Assembly: GCA_018240025.1 (NCBI GenBank)
Contig: JAFEGM010000026.1
Coordinates: 1 to 64,000, forward strand
Source of the DNA: Verrucomicrobiota bacterium
GTDB taxonomy: Bacteria > Verrucomicrobiota > Verrucomicrobiia > Chthoniobacterales > SZAS-18
Length of the DNA: 64,000 nt
Direction: 5' to 3'
Part shown: positions 53,561-62,695 of the stretch, piece by piece
How the letters are laid out: each line of letters begins with the position of its first letter
Numbering within the stretch: position 1 is the first letter of the stretch
Program-made: the position numbers and the translations under genes
Notes under the pieces: generated by a model
What the model was told of the DNA's origin: nothing
Database searches by the model: none
The model's input: only the letters and a program-made list of their open reading frames with translations

Positions 53561-56001
53561 TTCCACCACGGCTTCGCACCGTTCTCCCGACGTCACGACG
53601 CACACCGGCAGAATGCGCAGGCCATGCCGGCGCGCGTCCTGCACCAGCGTGGCGGGGGCGTAGAAGCCCATGGGCTGATTATTTAGCAGCGAGGCGAAGA
53701 ACTCGGCCGGGCGATGGCACTTCAGCCACGTGGAGGCATAAGCCAGCAGCGCGAAGCTGACAGCGTGGCTCTCGGGGAAGCCGTACAGCGCGAAGCTGCG
53801 GGTCATCTTCACCACTTCCTCGATGCACTCGGGCGTGGCCTGCTTGGCGGCCATGGCGGCGCGCAGCTTCTGCTCGATGCGCTGCAGGCGCTCGTCGCTG
53901 CGCTTGAAGCCGAGCGCGCGGCGCAGTTCGTCGGCCTCGGACGGCGTGAAGTCGGCCATGACCATGGCGACCTTCAACACCTGTTCCTGAAACAGGCAGA
54001 TGCCGAGGGTGCGCTCCAGCACGGGTTCGAGGCGCGGATCGAGGTAGGTCACTTCCTCCAGCCCCTGCCGACGCGCGAGATACGGATGCATCAGCCCGCC
54101 CTCGATCGGCCCGGGCCGGATGATGGCGACCTCGATGGCCACATCGTAGAAACACCGCGGCTGCATGCGCGGCAGCGTGGCCATCTGCGCGCGCGATTCG
54201 ATTTGGAACACGCCGATCGTGTCGGCCCGGCACATCATGTCGTAGGTGGCCGCGTCGTCGTGCGGCAGATGCGCCAGATCGACCGGCCGGCCGTGGCGTG
54301 CGCAGAGTTCGATGGTGTCCTGCAACACCGCCATCATGCCGAGGCCGAGCAGGTCGACCTTCACGATGCCCAGGTCCTCGCAGTCGTCCTTGTCCCACTG
54401 GATGATGGAGCGGCCGGGCATGGACGAATTCTCCAGCGGCACGACCACGTCGAGCGCGTGCTGGCAGATGACCATGCCGCCGGAATGCTGGCCGAGATGG
54501 CGCGGCAGGCCGTGGATCTGCTGGTAGCAGCGCAGAAAGGCCTCCACGCGCGGATTCGACTGCGTCAGCCCGGCCTGCCGCATCTGCTCGGCGAAGGCCA
54601 GCGTGTGCGGGTAATCGCCGTGCCCGAAAAGCGCCGAAAAGCGCGCCAGCTGGTCCTCGGGGAAATGCAGGGCCTTGCCGATCTCCCGCGCCGCCAGCCG
54701 GCCGCGATAGGTGATGACGTTGGCGGTCATGGCCGCGCCGCGCCGGCCGTAGCGCTCGTAGACGTATTGGATGACACGCTCGCGCCGGTCGCCGCTGGGC
54801 AGGTCGAGATCGATGTCCGGCCAGCCCTTGCGCCCCTCGCTGAGGAAGCGCTCGAAGAGGAGCTTGCCGCCGATGGGATCGACCGCCGTGATGCCGAGCG
54901 CGTAGCAGACCGCCGAGTTCGCCGCGCTGCCGCGGCCCTGCACGAGGATGTCGCCGCGGCGGCAGAATTCGATCAGGTCCCAGACGCAGAGGAAATACCC
55001 GGGGAAGCCGAGCTGCGCGATGAGCTGCAGCTCGCGCTCGAGCTGCCGGCGCACGGGCACCGTGATTTCTCCGTAACGGCGACGCGCGCCGGTGTAGGTG
55101 AGGTGGCGCAGGTAGGAATCCATCGATTCGCCCGGTGGCACCGGATGCCGCGGGAACTCGTAGCCGAGGTCGTCGAGCGTGAAGCTGAGCCGCTCGGCCA
55201 GGCGCGCGCTTTCGTCCACCGCCGTGGGCAGGTCGGCGAAGAGCGCGCGCATTTCCGCCGGGCTTTTGAGGTGGCGCTCGCCGTTGGGCGTGAGCGCGCG
55301 GCCGGCGGCGTCGAGATGCGTGTGCAGTCGCGCGCAGGTCAGCACGTCGAGCGCCATGCGCTGCTCGGGCAGCGCGTGGCAGACCCCGTTGGTGGCCACG
55401 ACCGGCAGGCGCAGCGCCTGGGCGAGTTCGAGCAGCCGCGCGTTGGTCCAGCGCTCGCTGCGCAGATGATGCCGCTGCAGCTCCACGTGCACCCCGTCCG
55501 GCCCGAAGAGCCGGACGAGCGTCCGCGCCGCCGCCTCGGCCGCGGCGAGATCGCCCCGGGCCAGCGCGCGCTGCACCGCGCCCTCGGCATCGCCGGTCAG
55601 CGCGTGCAGCCCCGCGGCGAACTCCGGCAGCTCGTCCAGCCCGATGGCCGCCTCGCCCTTCGGCGCGCGCAGCTTGGCCCGGGTGAGCAGCCGGCAGAGG
55701 TTCTGATAGCCCGTGCGCGAGGCCACGAGAAGCGTCAGCACCGCGCCGTCGGTCAGGGTCAATTCCGCGCCGAGGATCGGCTTGAAACCCGCCTCCCGCG
55801 CCGCTGCGTAGAGCCGCACCGCCCCCGCCACATTGTCCCGATCGCACATGGCCAGCGCCGGCAGCCCCAGTTCGCCTGCCCGCCGCGCCAGCGCCTCCGG
55901 CGTCGAGGCCGCGCGCAGGAACGAGAAGGCGCTGCGGGCGTGGAGTTCGCAGTAGATGGGGGTGGACATGTGTTCAAAAGAACACTGACCCGCTGCGCGG
56001 G

Positions 56002-56057
56002 AAACTCGAAACTCGAAATTCGAAACTCGAAGGAGGCTCGAAGTTCGAAGCTCGAAA
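56002..56057. repeat. Heptameric tandem repeat (AAACTCG / TTCGAAG type)
   Basis: Eight contiguous 7-mers: AAACTCG, AAACTCG, AAATTCG, AAACTCG, AAGGAGG, CTCGAAG, TTCGAAG, CTCGAAA. Same word set as 10402-10457. It lies between the dnaE2 start and a conserved-looking fragment that has no start codon. Confidence 0.85.
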
Positions 56058-56100
56058 GCGTCGTCAGCGCGCGGATCCCCGCCGCTGCTGCCTCGCCGCG

Positions 56101-56325
56101 CCCGAGCCGGAGTTCGGCCTCGAACGGGCGAACGAGATCGGCTTCCACCTGGCCGATTGGGGCGCCGATGCCGCCTTCCTGGTCGCCCTGCATCTGTTCC
56201 CCGAGCGCTTCACCGCGGAGGAGGTCGAGGCCGGCGTGGAGGCATTCCTAGTCCACGTGCCCAACCACCTTGCGGCGGCGGTTGCGCTGCACGGGCGCTA
56301 CCCGCCCGGAGTCGATCAGAGGTGA
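56101..56325 (+). pseudogene. 5'-truncated small gene, or remnant, of unknown function
   Basis: An open frame from at least 56101 to TGA 56323-56325 reads well-behaved protein: FGLERANEIGFHLADWGADA, then AFLVALHLFPERFTAEEVEA and FLVHVPNHLAAAVALHGRYP. The amphipathic helices and codon choice look genuine, but there is no ATG, GTG or TTG in a sensible place, and the sequence upstream changes abruptly into the heptamer array ending at 56057. The gene may have lost its 5' end to repeat expansion or use a non-standard start. I do not recognise the family. Confidence 0.5.
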
Positions 56326-56356
56326 CTTTGGCCGCAGACCGCGGAAATTGCGGACG

Positions 56357-56848
56357 ATGTCGACGCTGACTCTCCGCTCGAGCCTCCCGCTCGAAGAATG
56401 CCAGGCTCGGCTGCAGACGCACGCGGACGTCGAGCGTCTGGGTTTCACGTGGACCGGCTACGCGGGCTCGAAGCCCATCCTGGTAAAGCTGAAAGGCAAC
56501 GACTTCAGGCTGCAGAAAAGGCGGTTCTACCACAACTCCTTCGCGCCGCTCTTCTACGGTCGACTCCAAGTCGCTCCCACAGGCACGCTCATCCAGGGAG
56601 TGTTCCGCCTGCACCCGTTCGTGAAAGTGATCATGGGCCTGTGGCTCTCGGGTCTCGCGCTGCTTCTATGGCTTTTCTACCCCGGCCTCGTGCAGAGTCC
56701 GGCTTCGTGGGCGTTTTTCGGCCTGCCAGTCGTCGGGGCAGCGATCGTCTACTCCGGAACGTGGCTGGCCCGAAATGATAAACCCGCCATACTCTCGTTC
56801 CTCCAGACCAGCCTGGAACTGCAGCCGACCGCGGAAGAGCGCGAATGA
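56357..56848 (+). CDS. Two-span membrane protein, function unknown
   Basis: 163 residues from MSTLTLRSSLPLEECQARLQ. The first 85 residues look like a small soluble domain with a beta-rich core (FTWTGYAGSKPILVKLKGND, FRLQKRRFYHNSFAPLFYGR). Two adjacent hydrophobic segments follow (IMGLWLSGLALLLWLFYPGL and WAFFGLPVVGAAIVYSGTWL), then a short tail. It belongs to no family I can name, but the plan (soluble N-terminal domain, helical hairpin) occurs in many uncharacterised proteins. It ends 8 bp before the GNAT gene, so the two are probably co-transcribed. Confidence 0.75.
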   Translation: MSTLTLRSSLPLEECQARLQTHADVERLGFTWTGYAGSKPILVKLKGNDFRLQKRRFYHNSFAPLFYGRLQVAPTGTLIQGVFRLHPFVKVIMGLWLSGLALLLWLFYPGLVQSPASWAFFGLPVVGAAIVYSGTWLARNDKPAILSFLQTSLELQPTAEERE

Positions 56849-56856
56849 GACCTTGA

Positions 56857-57378
56857 ATGGCCATGTCCCAGCCCCCCGAAATCCCCACCACCCGCCTGCG
56901 GCTGCTCGCCCCGGGTCCGTCCTGCGCCGAGGCGTATCGACGCTTCTACACGGACGCCGCCGCCTCCGCGGCCTACGGGGGACCGCTCACCGCCGGGCAG
57001 GCTGACGCCCGGCTCGCCAAAGACGTGGCGGCTTGGACGCAGCAGGGCTTCGGCGTCTGGGCCGTGCAACGCCGGGAGCAAGGCGACATCATCGGCACCT
57101 GCGGCTTTTGGCAGGGCCCGGGCTGGCCGCGCGAACTGACCTGGTGGCTGTTGCCCGAAGCGCGCGGCCAAGGCTACGCGAAGGAGGCGTCGCAAACGGC
57201 GATCCGCCACGCCTACGACGTCTTCGGCTGGGCGGCGGTCGAGACTTACATGGAGGACGCGAATCACGAGGCCCGCGCGCTGGTCGTGCGCCTCGGCGGC
57301 CAACGCGTGGATCGCCGCGTGTTCCCCGACGGGAAGGAGCGCGATTTCTACCGGTTCCCACGGCCGGTGGGCGGCTAA
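56857..57378 (+). CDS. GNAT N-acetyltransferase (RimJ/RimL-like)
   Basis: 173 residues. The start PTTRLRLLAPGPSCAEAYRR is typical of the acetyltransf_3 group. The acetyl-CoA-binding region is LTWWLLPEARGQGYAKEASQ (R/Q-x-x-G-x-A/G form: ARGQGYA), followed by the conserved ETYMEDANHEARALVVRLGG. Such enzymes acetylate a protein N-terminus or a small amine; the acceptor is unknown. An alternative start two codons downstream (MSQPPEIP) is equally plausible. It follows the membrane-protein gene by 8 bp. Confidence 0.9.
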   Translation: MAMSQPPEIPTTRLRLLAPGPSCAEAYRRFYTDAAASAAYGGPLTAGQADARLAKDVAAWTQQGFGVWAVQRREQGDIIGTCGFWQGPGWPRELTWWLLPEARGQGYAKEASQTAIRHAYDVFGWAAVETYMEDANHEARALVVRLGGQRVDRRVFPDGKERDFYRFPRPVGG

Positions 57379-57495
57379 CCGACCCGATATCGCGCGCTCC
57401 TCGCTTCCCCCCTACGTTTGGCATCCCTCTGCTGACTGGCGGCTTGCTTGCGTTTCGGCGCATCATCAGACTCACGATCCGCACTCTTCCGAAAG

Positions 57496-58056
57496 ATGAA
57501 CCGGGTCCTAACTTCGCTTCTCGCAGTAGCCTTGTTTTGCACCGGTCGGCCGGCCTCCGGAGCCGAGGGCGCGCGGGACTCCAACTCGCTGAGGACGGAA
57601 TTGGAAAAGACTTACGCGGACTTTCTGCGTGCCGTGGCGAAGGAGGATGCCAGCCTGCTGCTCGCGGTTTTACCGGCAGCGCGAATCGCCGAACTCAAGG
57701 AGACCTTTGCGCTGAACGGGATGAATTTCCCGGCCGACTATTTCCGGGTAATGCGGGAGCTTGCGCCCAAGATGCCACCCACGACGAAGTTTCGCTTCGT
57801 GGCGGTGACGGAAAGCGCGAAGTTCGCCAACCTCATCTACGTAGGGAACATGGCAGGCTACTTGCGAAAGACCTCGGACGAGAGGCGGTTTCTCATCATC
57901 CAGTTCGAAAGAGCTCCAAGCGGGTGGAAGTATGCGGTCATGATTGATCCACCGGAAAGTTTGGTCCCCGACTTGGCCAAGCAGCTCGAATCGGCCAGAC
58001 CGGATTTTGTCACCAAACGTCCCTTTGCGGCGGAGAAGATCGAACTCGTGCCCTGA
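57496..58056 (+). CDS. Secreted protein, function unknown
   Basis: 186 residues. A signal peptide (MNRVLTSLLAVALFCTGRPA-SGA) precedes a mature part with a helical start (LRTELEKTYADFLRAVAKED) and a strand-rich core (FRFVAVTESAKFANLIYVGN, RFLIIQFERAPSGWKYAVMI). The pattern resembles an NTF2-like or DUF4878-type fold, but I do not assign it. It is likely periplasmic. The frame opens 48 bp upstream, but ATG 57496 places the signal peptide correctly. The next 158 bp are without a recognisable gene until the element copy D. Confidence 0.72.
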   Translation: MNRVLTSLLAVALFCTGRPASGAEGARDSNSLRTELEKTYADFLRAVAKEDASLLLAVLPAARIAELKETFALNGMNFPADYFRVMRELAPKMPPTTKFRFVAVTESAKFANLIYVGNMAGYLRKTSDERRFLIIQFERAPSGWKYAVMIDPPESLVPDLAKQLESARPDFVTKRPFAAEKIELVP

Positions 58057-58214
58057 GTGGAGCCGGCGCCTCGGTGAGCCTGCACACGGTCTCAGAATCT
58101 ACGGCCGCACAGCCTCTGCGCGGGTGATTGGCCGGCAGGTGCCTCCTCGTGCGCGCCGCGATTACGGCACTCGTGGGCGCTCGGTAGAACGAAATCGGTG
58201 GTGTAGCTAAACGG

Positions 58215-58253
58215 CTCTCGTCCTCGCATCGCCCCCCGCCGCAGGCGCAATCC
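58215..58253 (-). repeat. Dispersed element copy D, short form
   Basis: On the minus strand GGATTGCGCCTGCGGCGGGG, then GGCGATGCGAGGACGAGAG. The head matches the other copies, but the triplet tract is only two units long. It lies in the spacer before the DUF4118/PAS gene, with no minus-strand gene near it. Confidence 0.7.
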
Positions 58254-58317
58254 TCCCGCGCAATCCCTCCGTAGTACCCGCAGTTCCCGATTCTCCGTGG
58301 CGGCCGGAGGTTTGGGC

Positions 58318-59166
58318 ATGAACACGATCCAGAATGCTTCTCCCTGCGCGCCAGACGAAGTCGCTGGCGCGGGCACCCATACCGAACTCACCGGCGCTGC
58401 CGCCATTGCCAAAACCTACCTGCTGGCGGTCCTGCTGGTCGGTCTGGTGGTGACGGTGCGGGTCGGTCTGCTGCAGTCGGCGGGCGACCCGGGCCTGGTC
58501 TATTGGCTGCTGCCGGTGCTGGTCAGCACCCGCTGGGGCGGGCTGGGGCCGGGCATCGTGGCGACGCTTCTCCTTGGGCTCGGCACGGCGGACCTGAGCG
58601 TCCTGCGCGCGCCGGCCTGGCTGGCGCATCCGATCGATCCCTCGCTGCGCTGGGGTATTCTCAGCCTGGGCATCATGATCCGTGCGGTGGTCGAAGCGCG
58701 GGGCGAGACCGAGGCGCCCGCGGGCGGCGCGACCGATTGGCTGAGCCGCGCGACCGAACATCTCTCGGAGGGATTGGTGGTGGCGAGCAGCGACGGCCGC
58801 CTGCTGCACGCGAACCGGCTCGGGCTGGAATGCCACGGGCTGGAGGGAACGCTCGACAGCATCCAGGACCGCACCGCCTTCCTGCGCGTAATCGATCCCG
58901 CCCGGCCCGAGACCCCGCTGGAGCCGCGGGACTGGCCGCTGGCCCGCATTCTGCGCGGCGAGGAAGTGCAGAACCTGGAACTAGATTCGCTGCGTCTCGA
59001 TCAGGGGTCGACCCGCCGCTTCCGCTTCTCGGGCCGCCTGCTGCCGCAGGCCGTCGACACTCCGCCCGTGGCCGTCCTGACCGTGGCTGAAGTCCCGGCG
59101 GTGCCGATGGCCGCAGCTGCGGTCGCCGCCCCTCCGACGCCGCGCCTCGTGTCGTTGGCGGCCTGA
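58318..59166 (+). CDS. DUF4118 membrane domain plus PAS domain, no output module
   Basis: 282 residues from MNTIQNAS. A DUF4118/KdpD-type membrane region (about residues 27-110: YLLAVLLVGLVVTVRVGLLQ, VYWLLPVLVSTRWGGLGPGI, VATLLLGLGTADLSVL) leads into a PAS domain (SEGLVVASSDGRLLHANRLG-LECHGLEG). The PAS domain is followed by a beta-rich region to about residue 260 and a Pro/Ala tail. There is no HisKA, HATPase, GGDEF or receiver domain, so it looks like a sensor without its transmitter. Either a partner kinase is recruited or the gene has lost its 3' part. Upstream lies element copy D. Confidence 0.8.
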   Translation: MNTIQNASPCAPDEVAGAGTHTELTGAAAIAKTYLLAVLLVGLVVTVRVGLLQSAGDPGLVYWLLPVLVSTRWGGLGPGIVATLLLGLGTADLSVLRAPAWLAHPIDPSLRWGILSLGIMIRAVVEARGETEAPAGGATDWLSRATEHLSEGLVVASSDGRLLHANRLGLECHGLEGTLDSIQDRTAFLRVIDPARPETPLEPRDWPLARILRGEEVQNLELDSLRLDQGSTRRFRFSGRLLPQAVDTPPVAVLTVAEVPAVPMAAAAVAAPPTPRLVSLAA

Positions 59167-59211
59167 TCGATGTCTCGCGCGGGGCGATCCGGCATCGCTC
59201 CGCGCTGGCCG

Positions 59212-60585
59212 CTACACCCCAAACACCCACCGGCACACGATCACCGAGGCGACTGGCCCCATGATGTCGGCCACGATACCGGCTGGGACCGCATGGCGGG
59301 TGCGGGTGACGCCGACGGATCCGAAGTAGACGGCAATGACGTAGAACGTCGTCTCCGAGCAGCCGTAGAGCGTGGCCGCGGTCAGGGTGAGGAAGTGATC
59401 GGGGCCGTAGGTCTTGAGCAGATCGCTGAAGATGCCGAGCGAGGCGCTGCCGCTGAAGGGCCGAATGACCGCCAGCGGCACGAGCTCCGGCGGGAAGCCC
59501 ACCAGATTGGTCAGCGGACGCAGGAGGCCGGTGAGAAGGTCGAGCCCGCCGGCGGCGCGGAACATGCCGATGGCCACGAGCATGGCGACCACGTAGGGGA
59601 GGATGCGGATGCTGACATTGAACCCCTCCTTGCCGCCCTCGACGAATTCGTCGTACACCGGCACCCGCCGCAGCATGGCATAAAGCGGGAAAAGCAGGAT
59701 GAGCCAGGGAATGGCCAGGATCGAAAGCGCATCGATCATGCGCAGCAGAAAGAAGCGGGAGAGCTCTTCCGGCGGCACGGTGCGGCCGATGGTCTCGGGG
59801 AAGGCCGTGAGCCAGAACACCGCCGCGAAGACCAACGCGAGCAGCGCGAGGATGGGCCTGGCGTAAGGCACCCAGGGTAGCGTGGAATCGACCTGCACCG
59901 CCTGCTCATCGGCCTTCGGGGCGGCGGCGGGCTCGGTCGCGGCGGGCGTCGCTTCCGGCTTGGGTACGTCGGCCGGCGGCGCATCCTGCGGCGCGGGCGG
60001 GAGTCGATACCACCGGCTGTTTTCGAGCAGCTTGCAGGTCAGGATGGCGGCCGCGTGGGCAATGAACGTGGCGGCGAGCGAGGTGGCGATGATGCTGGTC
60101 GGGTTCTTCCCTTTGGCCGTGGCGAGCAGCGCGATGACCGTGACCGGGATGAGCGTGATCGAGCTCGTGTTGACCGCGAGCAGCATGCACATTGCGTTGG
60201 TGGCGGTGCCCGGGTGGCGGTTGAGCTTCTCGAGCTCGCTCATGGCGCGCAGGCCGAGCGGCGTGGCCGCATTGTTGAGGCCGAGAATGTTGGCCGCCAT
60301 GTTCATGACGATGGCGCCGAGCGCAGGGTGATTGCGCGGCACCTCGGGAAAGAGCCAGCGCATGATCGGGCGGAGCAACTGCCCGAGTCGGGCGACGAGC
60401 CCCGCCTTGTCCGCCAGACGCATCAGCCCGAGCCAGAGCGTCATGACCGCGATCAGCCCGAGCGCCAGCTTCACCGCCGTCTCCGCGCTGCTGATGGCCG
60501 CCTCGCTGACCTCGCGGACCTTGCCGGTGAAGCCCCCGAGGATGACGCCGAGAGCGATGAGCGCGAGCCAGATGTAGTTCAGCAC
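59212..60585 (-). CDS. SpmA-SpmB fusion, nucleoside recognition domain membrane protein
   Basis: 457 residues. The N-terminal half resembles SpmA (MLNYIWLALIALGVILGGFT, FPEVPRNHPALGAIVMNMAA, NILGLNNAATPLGLRAM). The C-terminal half resembles SpmB (ILPYVVAMLVAIGMFRAAGG, FPPELVPLAVIRPFSGSASL, GCSETTFYVIAVYFGSVGVT). A 45-residue Ala/Pro linker (VPKPEATPAATEPAAAPKAD) joins them. In Bacillus the separate proteins help spore maturation, but homologues in non-sporulating bacteria are thought to be nucleoside- or solute-related transporters. Here no sporulation genes are present. The fusion should have about ten spans. Convergent with the PAS gene. Confidence 0.92.
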   Translation of the reverse strand: MLNYIWLALIALGVILGGFTGKVREVSEAAISSAETAVKLALGLIAVMTLWLGLMRLADKAGLVARLGQLLRPIMRWLFPEVPRNHPALGAIVMNMAANILGLNNAATPLGLRAMSELEKLNRHPGTATNAMCMLLAVNTSSITLIPVTVIALLATAKGKNPTSIIATSLAATFIAHAAAILTCKLLENSRWYRLPPAPQDAPPADVPKPEATPAATEPAAAPKADEQAVQVDSTLPWVPYARPILALLALVFAAVFWLTAFPETIGRTVPPEELSRFFLLRMIDALSILAIPWLILLFPLYAMLRRVPVYDEFVEGGKEGFNVSIRILPYVVAMLVAIGMFRAAGGLDLLTGLLRPLTNLVGFPPELVPLAVIRPFSGSASLGIFSDLLKTYGPDHFLTLTAATLYGCSETTFYVIAVYFGSVGVTRTRHAVPAGIVADIMGPVASVIVCRWVFGV

Positions 60586-60788
60586 GGCGCGGGCTTACTC
60601 GGAGCGGACGAAGTCTGCAATCCCGGCGGCGTGAAATGTGGGGCCCGACGGTAACTTAGGTTCACGCGAAGCTGCGAAGGGGGCGAAGAGAAAGAGGGAG
60701 GAGAAGGGGAAGGCCGCAGTGTGCGCGGCGAGCGTGGTTCCGGGTGTTTCACCGGTGGGTGGCGGGCGAGGCGCGGCGCACCGTCTTC

Positions 60789-60841
60789 CTTGATGCTTGG
60801 ATTCTACGCCTTCCTTGAATCTTGAATCTTGAACCTTGAAC
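60789..60841. repeat. Heptameric tandem repeat (CTTGAAT / CTTGAAC type)
   Basis: From 60814 four contiguous 7-mers CTTGAAT, CTTGAAT, CTTGAAC, CTTGAAC. Degenerate words precede them from 60789 (CTTGATG, CTTGGAT). The array ends seven bases before the stop codon of the minus-strand gene at 60848. The spacer further left (60660-60715) has G-rich words like GAAGGGGGCGAAG, also seen near 15530. Confidence 0.8.
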
Positions 60842-60847
60842 CTTCTC

Positions 60848-61717
60848 TCACCGTTGCGTCTTCGTGGTCACGATCGCGGTGGTCAGCCCGGTCGCGAGTT
60901 CCTTCAGCCGCGGCACGTCCGCCTGCTGCAGGCCGCCGCGCAGGAGGGCGTGCATCGATTTCAAATCCTGGTACACCCGCTGGAGCAGGGGTGTGCCGCG
61001 GTTCGTACCGAGGCCGGTCTCTTCGAGCCGGGAGATGAAGTAGTCGAGCAGGTCGGGCCGCAGCAGCTTGGCGGCGCGCTCGGGCGAGTAATCGGATTCG
61101 ACCGCCGCGACGGTGGCTTCGAGGCCGCGGATCCAGCCACCGAGGGCGATGAAGTGGGCGATCTTCTCGTCGCGCAGGCGCACGAGTCCGCCCTCGACGT
61201 CGCGCTGGGCGGCAGTCAGTTCGCGCCGCAGTTCAGTCCATCTCCGGCGTTCGGCGAGTTCGCGCAGGCTCTGGCTGCGCCTCAGCAATTCCTCGTCGAC
61301 GCCCAGCGCCTGGGCGTTCTTGAGCAGCGCGCGGCCCAGATTCTGGAAGCCTTCCGAGGCCTCGGCATTGGCCAGCAGCAGGCCGTCCGCCACCAGCCCG
61401 CCGAAGTGCAGCGCGAGCTGGAAGCGATTGGGGAAGGAGGCCTGCAGCCGCTCGCGGTCGAGAGCATTGGCCGGCACCGTGGGACGCAGGGTGGCCAGCT
61501 CCTGAATGATCTTGCCGATGGAGGGCGCGGTGAAGTCGTTCACGCCCATCTCCTCGCGCACATGCGGGTCGTCCAGGAGATCGGCCGGCACCGTGGCGGC
61601 GCCGGCGCTGCGCGGCGCAAGGAGGCAACAGGCGGCGAGAAACGCGAGAAAGCGGGTCACGAGACGGGCAAGGTTAGGCGGGGTCGGCGATTTCGCATGC
61701 GAATTGTCAGTGCACAT
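60848..61717 (-). CDS. Secreted or anchored helical protein, function unknown
   Basis: About 289 residues. Hydrophobic signal LVTRFLAFLAACCLLAPRSA-GAA, then a mostly helical mature protein (PHVREEMGVNDFTAPSIGKI, LRELAERRRWTELRRELTAA, FIALGGWIRGLEATVAAVES). No family recognised. The start could be ATG 61717 or GTG 61660; the latter places the signal at the N-terminus directly, so the true protein may be 19 residues shorter. It diverges from the hydrolase gene with 76 bp between. Its stop codon is seven bases from the CTTGAAC heptamers. Confidence 0.7.
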   Translation of the reverse strand: MCTDNSHAKSPTPPNLARLVTRFLAFLAACCLLAPRSAGAATVPADLLDDPHVREEMGVNDFTAPSIGKIIQELATLRPTVPANALDRERLQASFPNRFQLALHFGGLVADGLLLANAEASEGFQNLGRALLKNAQALGVDEELLRRSQSLRELAERRRWTELRRELTAAQRDVEGGLVRLRDEKIAHFIALGGWIRGLEATVAAVESDYSPERAAKLLRPDLLDYFISRLEETGLGTNRGTPLLQRVYQDLKSMHALLRGGLQQADVPRLKELATGLTTAIVTTKTQR

Positions 61718-61793
61718 CCCCGCTCGGGGGCGGGTCTCATCCGACAGGCAGAGTCGGTGGACGCGGCGGCTATTCCGCAGTCCGTTCCCCGCC

Positions 61794-62441
61794 ATGAACG
61801 TATCGGGCAGGGCGGAGGGGCGGCCGCTGATTTTCGTGCACGGACTGCGCTTGTGGGGCTTCGACATGGCGTTGCTGGCGCGGCGTCTGCGGGAGCAGGG
61901 GCGGGAAGTGCGCTACTTCAGATATTCGGCCCATCTGCGGGGATTGGACGCCAACGCGGCGCGTCTGGCGGAACGGCTCCGGGCGGCGGGCGAATGCGAC
62001 GTGCTGGCCCACAGCCTCGGCGGCGTGGTCGTGCACGCCGCGCTGCGGAAGCTCGGGGCCGAGGCACCCGTCCGGCGCGTGGCGGCGCTGGGTGTGCCCT
62101 TCCGCGGTACCCGGGCAGGCGACTGGATGCATCAGCGCGGGCTCGGCTTCGCCATCGGACGCTCGGTCCTGGACTGGCTGCAGGGCGAGCGCCTCGACCA
62201 CTGGCCCCATCGCGCGGAACTCGCGCTCTTCAGCGGGAACAAGGAACTCGGCCTCGGCAGTCACGTGATGAAATGCCTCCCGTCACCGAACGACGGCCTC
62301 ATCGCGCTGGACGAATCGCGCATCAGCGGCGCGGCGGCACACGCGGTCATCGCGACCAACCACATGGGCCTGCTCTTCTCCCGCGCCACGGCCAAGCTGG
62401 CCGAGCGCTTTCTGGCCACAGGCTCGCTGGAGCGGTCTTGA
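61794..62441 (+). CDS. Alpha/beta hydrolase (lipase/PGAP1-like)
   Basis: 215 residues. The oxyanion region is PLIFVHGLRLWGFDMALLAR, the nucleophile elbow VLAHSLGGVVVH (GxSxxG with Ala-His first), and the C-terminal catalytic His probably lies in ATNHMGLL. The shape resembles lipase-class or PGAP1-like hydrolases acting on esters. No signal peptide is visible, so it is probably cytosolic. It is divergent from a secreted unknown protein. Its stop codon is followed 20 bp later by the longest heptamer array of the window. Confidence 0.85.
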   Translation: MNVSGRAEGRPLIFVHGLRLWGFDMALLARRLREQGREVRYFRYSAHLRGLDANAARLAERLRAAGECDVLAHSLGGVVVHAALRKLGAEAPVRRVAALGVPFRGTRAGDWMHQRGLGFAIGRSVLDWLQGERLDHWPHRAELALFSGNKELGLGSHVMKCLPSPNDGLIALDESRISGAAAHAVIATNHMGLLFSRATAKLAERFLATGSLERS

Positions 62442-62461
62442 GGGCGAGACCTGAAATTGAA

Positions 62462-62575
62462 GACGGGAGACGGGAGACTGGAGATTGGAGACTGGAGATT
62501 GGAGACTGGAGACTGGTGACCGGAGTCTGGTGACCGGAGTCTGGTGACCGGAGACTGGCGACGGGAGACTGGCGA
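62462..62575. repeat. Longest heptameric tandem repeat: 16 contiguous 7-mers
   Basis: Every unit is seven bases and starts with G: GACGGGA twice, then GACTGGA and GATTGGA alternating, GACTGGT, GACCGGA/GTCTGGT alternating three times, GACTGGC, GACGGGA, GACTGGC. There is no indel over 112 bases. The same words (reverse strand) occur in the hairpin units at 15616-15791. The spacer to 62695 is otherwise AT-richer (62583-62640) and has a doubled GGGCGCCGACAC at 62653-62685. Confidence 0.92.
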
Positions 62576-62695
62576 ATCCGCCTCAGAATTTTAAGGAGTT
62601 TTCTAGTTCTCTTGCCCTCTGGCCTTTTTGTATCCCTGCTCAGCAGTCCTTCCGGGCGCCGACACTCCCGGGCGCCGACACACTCGGAAAGCCGG

